Shown here: piece by piece, positions 13,296 to 25,200 of the stretch | Position numbering within the stretch: position 1 is the stretch's first letter | Layout: every line of letters begins with the position of its first letter | Assembly: GCF_002234675.1 (NCBI RefSeq) | Contig: NC_019868.2 | Span: forward strand, 19,500,743 to 19,564,742 | DNA: 64,000 nucleotides | Direction of reading: 5' to 3' | Source of the DNA: Oryzias latipes | Taxonomy: Eukaryota > Chordata > Actinopteri > Beloniformes > Adrianichthyidae | Notes under the pieces: generated by a model | What the model was told of the DNA's origin: nothing | Seen by the model: only the letters and a program-made list of their open reading frames with translations | Database searches by the model: none | Translations under genes and position numbers: made by a program

Positions 13296-16200
13296 CTGGA
13301 GAGGAAACAGAGGAAACTCAGATTCCAGGGAGACTTGACGTCTGTAGAACCAGGCCAAATTATGTCAACAGAACTTTACTTCTCGCCGAGGTTACGGCGC
13401 AAAGGATCTCCAAGAGCTCTCGCCTTTCATGTTTTTTTAAAAAGCTGGAGGTTAGCGCCCTTAAAGATGAGAAGACGCTACACACAAGCACTTAAGGGAT
13501 TGAAGGGAAGCAATAACGGCGGATGAGATGCTGCGGATGCCAAATGCTGGCTCCGCTCCTCATTGGCCATTTGATAGTGTGATATTTGGAGCAACAGTGG
13601 TGCCTTCACAGCATGCGGGGATTAGGAGGAGGGGAGGGGGAAATTGCTCCCAATACTTGACTGGATTTGCCAGTCTCTTTCATCACGAGGACTCTGGGGA
13701 AAGTGTCAGGTTATAACGCAGCTTCTCAAGAGGCAGCGAGAGCGGCACAATTCCTGCAAGATGCTGAGGCAGCAGAATGTTTATCAGAGCTGAAGGCATT
13801 ATTCAGAAAATGAGGATTGGGGTTTCTGCCTCTGCCTCTGATAAAGCAGCAAAACCCGTCAGGGGCTGAGCGTTGAGTAAGAAACACATTGCCCCGCTAA
13901 ATCATTTAGAGCATAATAGAGGAGCGTGCACCTTTCATAACTGCCTACAGAGGGATGCATGGAGTAAACTGCAGCTAAATACATTACAGCAGATGAAAAC
14001 ATCACACTCGGTGATTGACTGTGCTGTGCAGCGCTCCGATTCACCAGACAGAAAGCCTCGGCAGCGCTGCAGCCGGGCTTCACACAGCTGTCACAAAGAG
14101 CCTGATAAAAGTCTTTATTTTGGTTTGGAAAACTTCCCATCCTCTCAGCTGCAGAGTGCTGTTGCATCAAACATTTAAGACAGACGGCCTGTGATGCTTT
14201 GTACTTAGATTTACAAGAAACATGCAGAAATCATGGGGGGGGGGGGCTCTCACACGGCCTGAGAGGTCTCCCATTGTGCGCTGGAACTAATCAATGTGCA
14301 CGCTGGGATTTGGAGCCACTTTAATTTCTGCCAGTTTCCTTTTCTACTGCTCAAGTATCCCTGCCACAGACGGAATGGAACTGTCCATTCAAACTCGGGT
14401 TTCTGGGGAGGAAAGTGATTACTCCACTCATTTCTAACTGCGCTTCCACAAACCACATTATTCTGACTCGTCTGCACGTGATCCCCCCACCCCCCACCGA
14501 CAGGAATAAGTCTGTCAGGGAAATTAAATAAATAAATAAAAATAACAGTGAGACAAGAACTCCCTGATCAGCAGTAAAGTAGAAAAAGCCCCCAGCAGGA
14601 GCCCCCCGGGGTGTCCAAACTGGCTATAGGGAGTCAAGTTTAGGAGTAAAATGCAGCATAAGGGGCCAGAAATCACAAGTTGAAGTGTGGAGCTAAACTG
14701 GAGCTAAAAAAAAAGAAAGTAACGGAGACATCCAGGAGTGACGCTGAGCAGCAGCAGCAGCACTCACAAACTGAAGAAGTTGCAGAGTTACACTCTAGTA
14801 AAGGTTATAAACACGCCAATCATCTTTTGATCTGTTGTGAAATCGTTCCCAGTGGTCTTTTCATTACGATGGTGCCGTTTTTAGCCAAAATCAAGAAACC
14901 AGGGTTGTTTTCTAGGACATAGTTTCTGCAGAGCGGCAGGAGTTCATTAGAGATTCACCTCTGAGTTGTAGGTGGGACACGGTGCAACTCCGCCCCCCTA
15001 CCCCTTCTCTTTGCTGAGAGCTCAGAGCAGGGTGCTTGTGGCCCACCCAGAGTATTTTTAAATTTATTTATTTGATTCATTTTTTGTTTCGCACGCTGGT
15101 TTTACTGTCATGTCTTTGATCTGTTCTCGCTGGATAGCTGTTTTTACTGAATTGCCCTTAGTGGATTAATAGTTGTTCATCCATCCATCCATCCATCCAT
15201 CAGTCACACAAATAAGTTCTTTTTTCAAATTGAATTTTTTGGTCTGCTCCTGTTTCACAACAATTTCAATAGAGAAATACTCAGAAATGCAATTTTGAGC
15301 TTAATATTCTTGATATATGTCCATCATTAGAAAAATACCACAAGAACAAGTTAAAAACATCAAAACACCATTGTCGTTGGCGGAATACATCATTGAAATA
15401 AACACAGAAATTAATTTATTTTCTTTCGTTTTGTTTTTTTTAGATATTCCAACGAAATGATTCACCACACAAACTCAAAATGAGCACATCAGAAGTGAAC
15501 TGGAGCAATACTTTCAGGTTTTTGTGTTTGGCGCTGAGGCTTCCTCACCTTTCTCACAGTAGGGTTCCCCCTCCTCCATATAGAAGGCCTGGTTCCTGAT
15601 GGGAGCCTTGCAGGCGGCACATTTGAAGCACTCCACGTGGTAGGTCATTTTCAGGGCGTGCATGATTTCCTGACAAAAGAAAATCCGATCTAAAAACCAG
15701 CTCCTTTGATTTGATCGTTTTCTTCTGTTTTTAGCTGACATTTCTGGATTTCCGGTAAGGTTTGGCCCGCTCACCCCTGTGATTTTCTTCTTGCACTTGG
15801 CACAGTTTGGCGCGTATCGGTTGTCGTGGCACTTGGTACAGTAGACGGCGCCTCTCTCTTCAAAGAAGCCGCCCTCCTCCAGGACCGCCTTACACTGTGA
15901 GCAGGTGAACTCTTCTGGGTGCCAAGAGCGACCCAGCGCCACCAGGTACCGCCCCCTTAGAGCACATCAAACTTTGATTAATCCACAACAAAAATAACCA
16001 AAAACACAAAGGCGTGTAACTGAAATAAAAACCTGTTCCTTGAAAACTTGGATTTTTTTTTTGCATTGCATCATTTTAATAAAATAGCCCTGCAATAGAC
16101 TGGTGACCCGTTCAGGGTGTAACCCTGCAACCCCGTGACCCAGTAAAGGGATTCAGCGGGTTCTGAAGATGGACGTTGTTGTTCAGCGCCGTCCCACCTG

Positions 16201-19200
16201 ATGATTTTATTGCAGGCACCACACACCGGGGTCCTGTTGCTGTCCTCGGGTGCCTGCTGCGCTGCCTGCATGATGGAGCTGCGGTTCTGCTTGGGTGTCA
16301 GTTGGGCGGGCTGCTGGTGTTGGGTCACCACGGTGCTGGTCTTGTCCGGGTGAAAGCGATCGGCGAAGCCCGGGTCTGTGACCCAGGGTGGGCGGGAGGT
16401 GGGGCCAGAGCCCCGTGCTGCTGCTGCAGCAGCAGCTCCGGTCTTGGATCCTGCGCGGCGGGGAACAGATGGATGTGGATTTAACAAAGGCGTGTTTTGT
16501 GTTGCTGCTGATGTTTTCTCTGCTTTGACCACATCAGAAACCCACCATCTGGTTTCTCTGCAGCCTGGGTCTTTGCAGAAGAGGTAGTTGGCTCAAGGCT
16601 GTGGAAAGGGAAAATAACTACTTTGAGAAGATGCAAAAAATAAACACCTTGGTAACCATGGTTACAGCTTATTGAATTTTTCGATGTCAACATTCGTGGT
16701 TGTTTTTATTATACAGGAGAGCAAAGCGTTCGAGTGTTGTGGCAAAACAAGTCGATTTCCTTAAGTGGATGTCGCTGGCTGTGCTGATGAAATTTAACAA
16801 GCCGTTTCCATCAGCTCATGGTGCCTGCAGACCATTTACATGATTATAGCAGCTTTTGTGGAGGGAAGAAGGGGAAGAAAAAAAAAATCAATCATGTAAT
16901 GCATTTCCATTCAATAACCAAAGCTGAAAAACAGATATGCATCCAATAAACATATCAGCTCCACTTGAAAATCGTTCAGGAGCTTTTGCCCTAATGAGCC
17001 AAGAAAAACGTGTGACTGACATCGCTGGCAGGCAAAAAAAAGAAGCAGTCAGACAAAAAGTCATCCTGCATGTTGAGCCGTCAGATTTAGATGCAGGAGT
17101 TTACTTCAAACCTGCGTGAGGAGAAGCGATAAAAAAAAAAAAAAGAGAGAGTTTTCTTCATTTCAAAGTTCTGTTACCCGCAGCAAGCCGGGCTATATTC
17201 AGAAAAATCTTCAAACCCTCCTTCTCTGAGAGGAAAACAACATCTGAGCCAACACCGAGAGCTCTGGAGACGTTTTATCCTGAGAAGTAAAATAAAAAAA
17301 ACAGGCACCCCTTTAGGCGTCACTCAAGTTTACATCATCAGCTGTGCCTCCAATAACACACTAATGAATGATGATGAAATCAGGGCTCATTTGCTAAAAT
17401 AAAGAGCGAAAATGGGAAATGAATTACAGACCCCACTGTGAAGCAGGTCAGGCCTCCGTTTACCGTTTCTAACAAACATGAGTGAGGAGGAATTATAACA
17501 GGAGGAAAAGTCGGACTCTTTTTCCTTCAATGGCTCCCTCTGAATAATAAAGAGGACATCAATTCTTTTTTTTTCTTTTTTTTTTGCGCAGTCGTACAGC
17601 GATAGCCTGCAGGAAAGGAGCTGAAATGACTGCTGCTGCAATTCTGGAAGGAAAAACTAAATGAAAAGATTCCTAAAAGGGAAATGAAGCTTCAAAAAAA
17701 AAGAAAGGAAGTGAACAGCCAGGTTAAGCAAGGGACACAGCCGGTTTCTCTCAGTTTGACACACAGACCCGGGGTCAGCCGCCTTCTGCTCCAGACCCAT
17801 TTAAGCCCGCCTGCTGGGACTTGCCCCCCCACACCCCCACACAAATAAAGCAGCATCCTGGTCAAATGTGCTGCCATGGCTTCACTTCCCCTGCTGAGCT
17901 GCCCCACATGGCATCAGGCCAGTGCAGGGTTCTAATCCCACATTAGGAGGTTATGGCAGCCGCACCTCTCAGTGGAGAAGGGTTGAGGAGGCAAATTGGA
18001 GAACATCCTCTATGGCAGCTTCTTCCCTCCTGGATCGACCTGCACGGTGTTTTCCTGACATTTTCCCGGCTTTCAACATCCCTCTGATCAGCCAGAGGCG
18101 TGAGGTGATGCAGGTGCACGGCGCTCGCGTTAAAGACTCACAGGAAAGGAGCTCTCTTTTCCTTTAATGTGAAATGTTTCCTTTTAAGGTTCCCTTCTAT
18201 TCTTGAACTTGTGATTTCAGATTCACATCTGTCTAGCTTGCACTCCGGAGGGATGCATCGACCCGAGCCATGAGGGGAGCAGAGGAGTGTGTTGACAGTT
18301 CTGCATCCGGCAGAGGAAAAGCACTTTTCTTTATTTTAAAAAGAAAAAATGTGACAAGTGTCACTCTTCACCCAGTGTGGAAGTGGAGTTGAAGCAGCCT
18401 CCTAAAGCCTGTGAAGAGATACTTCTCTTTAAGTATTTATCTTTTTGACTTTTTCGTTTAATATTTATATGGTTTTCTTGTTTCAGGATAGCTCCCTTGC
18501 TCCCAGGATAGCATTAATGTTCAAAATATCTTCACAAAACATACATTAAGTCAGGAGTAATAAAAACTTTCACATTTAGTTTTGACCACTTAAGGTGCTC
18601 TAAATAACTTTTAGCTATTATATGTTTGGCAAAATCTCCATAAAATGTATATTTATGTTTCCGATCTCCAGTGTGAAGAGAAAACCGCTTTTGATCCCTA
18701 AAAAAGTAAGTAAATACTAAGCTTTCACACGTCACTCTAAAACGTCATGCAGTTACATCAGCTGACCGTTTGGGGGCAGCATTGCTCAAAAAGAGAACCG
18801 AAAAGAAGGGGGGGGGGGGGGGGGGGATAATTAGTATTTTTTTGGATTCACTTTGTGGACTGTTGTGGTTCAAATGGTCAGATCCAACATCTCTGAATTG
18901 ATTCCACTTTGGTCAACCGGATGATCTGTTTCTACCCGCTGCTAAACTGTGCCACGTGGTGGATTTTCAGGTCAACTTTAATCTAAACCAGGGGTCGGGA
19001 ACCTTTTTGGCCGAGAGAGCCATAAACGCCACATATTTTTAAATATAATTTCGAAAGAGCCATTCAATATAGAAGTGTCCCTTTCCCACACTGAGGCACG
19101 GCGACTTCACCTCTCTTAAGGTTCTTTATTCTGGTTACTGTAGACCGCAACAAACGCCGAACAATTAATTCACCAACTCCTGAATCTCTCCCACCGAGAC

Positions 19201-22200
19201 GAGAGCACTTCTCCCAACTTTATATTCCCCCCTCCCGCTCCAGCCCTCCCATTTCCCTTATTCGGCCCATAGCTGAACCCCATTGGTCCAAACTCCCCAA
19301 CGACAAGCTGAGAGACAGAACTGAGGGCCAATCAGATCTCTGCTTGATCAATGTGTTCAATGAACTCCAGAATGTATAAGGCGGCCCAACAGCCAAGTTA
19401 AACTCTGTCCGCGACAATATGTTTAAAACTAACTATACAAGTGAATGTGTGCATTTGATGTAATTTCAACATTTTTAAAGTACAATAAGTCTGGGGATTC
19501 TTTTTAATAACATCATTATGCTGTTGTTAATAAATGATGAGTATTTCTCGTGGTAGTTTTGCTGATGGTCTAGTCTGGTTGATCCGTGGTGAGTTTCAGC
19601 TTCATGCAGGCGTTGAGAATTTAAACGTGATCATAGGTCTGAATGTTCTGTAGATGTGAGACAGACTGCTCACATGCAGACCTGGAGCCAAACACACACT
19701 CACACTGCAGTGAGTGACGGGCAGCGGGTTTTACGTTTTTATAATCCCTGCGCGATTCACCTGCTGCCTGTCCCCCCACCCTCTGCTTTCTTCCTCACAC
19801 ATCCCGTCTCCGCAACTGGGCGCTCTTTCTCAGAGACGGGAGCGCGCAGTTTTAGGCACGGCAATTCACAGGTTTCCGGGTGGTACAAACTCTGTGAAAT
19901 AATAGACAATTGTAAATTGATAATGCTGGCGCAGATTTTTCTCTCCAAGCACCGCTACTACTGCGCGCCTCTGGCATCGCATCGCGCCCGAGAAGGACTG
20001 GTCTAATGAAAAAAAAAGTATAATTAAAGATTTGTCTGCGAGCCACATGCAACCATCAAAAGAGCCATAAATGGCTCGCGAGCCATAGGTTCCCGACCCC
20101 TGATCTAAACCAAAGGGGGCTTATCTAAGAATACGACTTCTGGTGTGGACCAAACAGTGCAGTGTGAAAGTTAAACTGCCTCATAAAAACCATTTCAAAC
20201 AATGCAATGTCCCGTCCAACCATCGCTGCGAGAATTAAAGCACAGCTAATTTATTTTGTTTATAAACGATAGAGTTATAATATCTGTCTCCCTCCCTTAT
20301 CCTGAAAATGTTGCATCCCTCCATCTGCCCTCCCACTTTCTCCAGGTCCTTTATGTGGATGCTGAGCTGGAGGAAAGTCCATCAGAGGCTTCCTCCTCCT
20401 GTGGCTCATGAGTTTGATTTGGCTTCCTGGCTTCCTGTCCTCTAAGATGTGCAAACCAACTGGATTTAGGTCTTAGGGACAAATACATGTTTTCTTCTTT
20501 CTTTAGTTCTTTTTCCACACATACTTTTCATTCGCAGAAAATATGAATGACTTATTTCTGTTTCAATACTTGTATTGTTGAATATCCTTTATCACTTCTT
20601 TCTAAAATGAAAAATAAAAATAAAAAATAAAAAAATAGAAGATGTACACTTTCAATTATAAATACAGTTTTAAATCTTCTTTCTCTTTCGGCTTTTTCCC
20701 ATCAGGGGTTGCCACAGCGAAACAACCTCTCTTTCGAGGATGAGTCGCATGGTTAACTTGGCAATGTTTTACGCCGGATGCCCTTCCTGACACAACTCTG
20801 TCAATTTATCCGGGCTTGGGACCGGCACAGCAGCAGAGAAGGGAAGAGGGAGCAGCCCGGATTCGAACCCTGGTTTCACGGACGGGACGTACAAAACTTT
20901 AATTTGGAAAAAAACATTTACTACTATTTTGGAGCTGCTTTAAAAACTAAATAAGCTTCACTTCCTGATAAGAGCATCTATAGATTTCAAGGCTTAAAGA
21001 CTTTCTTAATACAACAGTAAATCTAAAGATCTCAAGTTTAAAGCAAACATACTAATATGCATTCACTTTTCAGAATAAAATGGAGAAAAATTTACTACTC
21101 TGTAGCATTTTCTACAAGTTTTAAAGCATTGTTGGTTAAAGAAAAAAAGAGCAAATTTACATCATATGGATTTTTTTTCAGTTATTTCTTGTTCTGTTTG
21201 TCTTCTTCCACTTTCGGCTTCTCCCATCAGGGGTCGCCACAGCGAACAAGTCGCATGGTAAATTTGGCAATGTTTTACGCCGGATGCCCTTCCTGACGCA
21301 ACCTTCTCAAACCGGGCTTGGAACCGGCAGAGGTAGAAAAGGGAACAGGGAGCAGCCCGGAGTCGAACCCTGGTTTCACGAACGGAAGGCGCCGCAAACC
21401 AGCACGAGCTAACCACTAGGTATTTTCCCCATTTCCCTACACTTGATTACATCCACTGATGAGTTATCTGGTGATAAATGAATTTTGACGAGCTCATGAC
21501 CTTATGATGTCGCTTCCCAGAAGTCCTTTGAATTTGGCTGGAGATTACATCGCCTAGACAAGCCCAAAAAAGAAAAACTCTTATTTTGAGTGTTCAGCAT
21601 CTTCACTAAAACTAAAAAAAAAAAAAGGAAACAAAGAAGGAATATGTCAATCTCAATCTCAAAAGAACAGACAGACAAGAGATGGTTTTTCAGATTTTTT
21701 GTATTTTTAGAGATTGGTGATGACAGCAGGAAAGAAAAAAAAACGTTTTCTGTGGTTGTCTGTTAGATGAGAGCAGAAATGAAAACTTAAGGATGAAGAG
21801 TTTAATAGATGTAAACAGGCAGGAAGAGAAACACAGACAGAGAGGAAAAACAGATCAAAGGAGCTTCTGACCTTCACCCTTAAGAAATAGCTCCACCTTC
21901 CAACCAGTTTACTCCCACTAATTCAGTTTGAAATGGAAAACTTGTGAGAAAGTGAGACATTCAGAGGGAGATTTTACATTTCGGCTCAGTACACAGGGTT
22001 CCACTTTAGGCTTCGTCATCTAAGCTATGCTTCTTTTTTGGTTTATTTTTCATTACTTCCCCAAACTTCTTCTTTTTCACCCCAACGGTTAGTGAAAGGT
22101 GAACTGCCATGAGAGCGGGCTTTGCATGTGGACATCGTCAGCTGTAGAGGTGCGACTTTCCCTAGCGGGCTCTGCGTTCCGGGGCTTCAAGCGCGTCGCT

Positions 22201-25200
22201 CAGGATTTGATATTGAGGGCGCGAGCGGACCTTTCATGGTGCCAATCCCTCAGACGGGCGTAGCGAGGACTCTGAATCTCAGTCAGGAACTTTTCCCTGA
22301 CCGGAGGCAACACAGAAATGAAACAAGAGGAGACAAGCAGGAAGGAGATGAGAGGGCAGAGAATGAATGACACGAGCAGCAGAGGAAACAAGTGAAGTGC
22401 TCAAAGTGCATGACAGAAAAAGGAAAAAGTTGTGTCAAAAGATTTCTAAGCCAGTGTAATGTGTCACCATGTATATAAAACATTGATTCTACCAAAAAAA
22501 GTCTGTAGATTTGATGTTTGCCTCAAATCTATTTAGCATGTTGAAAAACAACAAAACACGGATTAATATCATTTTCCGCTAAGTTTGAGAAAGAAGTGGT
22601 GGATATTTAAAATGTAATTTAAAAGTCTTGATGTAAATCAGTGTCACTAAACACTGAGCTGTAATAAATAATTTTGGAGTTTCTATCAAAAAAGTCAATA
22701 CCCTCCAAGTAAGAAAATGGATTAGTTTGTGCTGAAAGTGCTGAAAAGCTAAAATTCTTGAGTTTCTGTTTAAATACAAGTTTAGTTGTGATTTTTCCTT
22801 TAGATACTAAAAGAAAAAATGGAATGTAGTTTTTTCGAAGGAAAAAAAAGTCTATTTTTTTGCACCACAATGATACATTTTATCTAAATCTTTCTATTCC
22901 GCTTTGTTCCAAAACTTATCACAAAATGTGTTTGAAATGCTTTTGTAGGATGCTCTTTAGGTCTAATTCTGCTTCCTGAAACCTAAAACTGATGTTCTGC
23001 CAACAAAGATGAACTGGGACCTACATTCTTCTACTGACCATTTACTATTTTGTTGCTTATCTTTGTTATAAAAATATTCTAACACTAAAAACTGAGTATT
23101 TGTTATTTTATCATCATCTAACTTCAAGGTTTTTGTATTAAAAAAAAGTTCTCTTTATTTTTAAAGATAAATGTCAATTATGCACATTTCACAACTTTTA
23201 GTGGACTTTTACTTTGACCATCTAACAAAATACTGAAATGCGAAAACACTTTTCTATGTTACTCACATCTGACTGACTTTACTTTATGAACAGTCAAGTG
23301 TTAATAGTTTCATTTATATTTCTGCAGCAAAGCCAATAAACCAACATATTTACAAATGATTTATAAACTGTGCAAACACACCAGCAATGTCAGCGTTTGA
23401 GGAAGCAAATCTCACAAACTGTTACAAAATCTAAAAAAAAACAGGAATCGAACAATAAACTGCTAAACAAAGTCACTGTAGAAGCACGCACACACAGAGT
23501 TACCAAGCTCACTCAAACTTTTACCTTGACCTCTTTGAAATTTCATCGTTTGGGTCCTGCACTGAGAAATCCAGAAGAAACAAGATATCAGAGCTTCGCT
23601 GATCAATAGAGGGACACTTGACTACTACAAAAACAGCTTTTATATAACCTTCCATAGTAAATTGTGTACATTTTCAAGCTTTTCTATCAGTTTACTGCTG
23701 AAATGTTATTAATGACAGCAGTTGTCTAAAAGTATCAAAGTTCTCCGTCTCTGCAGGATCCTTTGTAAAGCGATCAGACCAGATGAGTGACAACGCCCTT
23801 TCTACATGTGATTCTGATTATCTGATAGACTTCATGCCTCTCCTAGCCACTCCTGTCTCAGGCCCTGACTTACTGAAGTCGGTGCCTGTGACCTGGGCCA
23901 GAATTCGGAAAGACCGGGACTGAGTGGTGCCGGTCCGGGGCTGCCAGTCCTCCGTGTCTTCGATCAGCCTCTTCTTGCTGCGGTCGTTGGGGATAAAACA
24001 TGGCATGTTCTCCATCCTGAGGCCGTGCCTGCACACACACGCAGCAGCACCGCGGCAGGCGTGGTTAACAGGATCTAATCTAACAAAGTCGCTACCCACT
24101 CGCTAATCTGGCGACTTCACAGGCAGAAGACTGTCTGCACAGATCATGCTCCACTCGAATCTCAGCTTCAACAGCTTCACACGGCAGAAGCACTGACACG
24201 GTTTTCACAGGCACTCGCTGTCTAATGAACGGATATGACTAAATCAGACTACAAATTCATCAATGACTGTGGAGACAGAGGAAAAAACTTCAGCAAGATT
24301 TATCACAAAAGCACTTAGGATTATAAAATGGAAAACATGCTCAAGAAGCAGCACAACCACACTCTTTTCAAGCATTTCCCTGAGTGACCTGTGTAAACCC
24401 AATCGCAGAAACTTCTCAACAGCATCTGCTCATTGTACTTTCATAAACAGCCTTGTCATAAAAGCAGCTAAAGGCGAAAAGGCAGTCAGCATGCAGCTGC
24501 CCTTACTTGGGCTGGTAGATTTCATCAAAATAGGTCAGTTCACCCCTGTGAAACAGACCAAAGACCAAATAAAAACCACTGTACAGAAAAATGAAGAAAA
24601 GTTGTACTGAATCAAGGATCTTTGTATGAATATTAACATCTGTCTGACAGCAGACTGGTATTTATTATGTACTTTAAAGTGCTTAACAGCTGAAGCCAAA
24701 ATAAAAACTTTAATGATTTGGCTTCCAAGACCCACTCTGATCCTCTTTTGGTCTATTTTTAAAGTGTTCCCAGTGGTATTTTAAGTATGATTTAATTTAA
24801 TGTAGATTAAATTACATTTAAAGTAGATTTTTAGCCAAAATCTAAACACCTGTGTTTTCCATAACACCCATCTTTGGAAATAAATTTAAACCCAATAATG
24901 TCTGAAGCCAAGATAAATAAACCCTTGTGTTTAAGTTGTGGGCGGGACCATTGGCATAAAGAAAGTCCTTACCTACTTCCCATAACCCATCTGTTTACAT
25001 GCTGTCCCGCACGCTTACAGCCCGTCACACGCCAACCTAACATTACCAGTGCAACAAAAATGGCGAGCAATGTTGGAGGTATCCAGCCGTACAGTTTTGA
25101 AACAGACAAGGAAAACAAATACATACATGGATCTATTTGTCTGTAAGTGGATGCATCAGGATGAAGCGGAGCTTGTGGTCCCATTTTCTATGCAACAAAG

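Larger units (their letters stand above)
16599..22199 (-). other. pdlim7 intronic region with unplaced short exon
   Basis: The region holds the hAT element 18989-20102, two SINE copies (20678-20889 and 21198-21421), a poly-G run at 18809-18826 and a possible plus-strand terminal-exon-like stretch at 20346-20411. The short pdlim7 exon needed for phase should lie here or in 22297-23873, but I could not identify it. Confidence 0.6.

Noticed and set aside
15514-15942. Continuous 142-codon frame across LIM1 and LIM2
   Set aside because: The middle (after KKKITG, up to EIMHAL) is an intron with GTGAGC and CAG sites. The frame is open by chance.
18367-18419. 37-nt minus-strand segment with acceptor, donor and the right phase to be the missing pdlim7 exon
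   Set aside because: The peptide ([13 protein letters not shown]) does not resemble the acidic exon expected, and the splice sites are mediocre.
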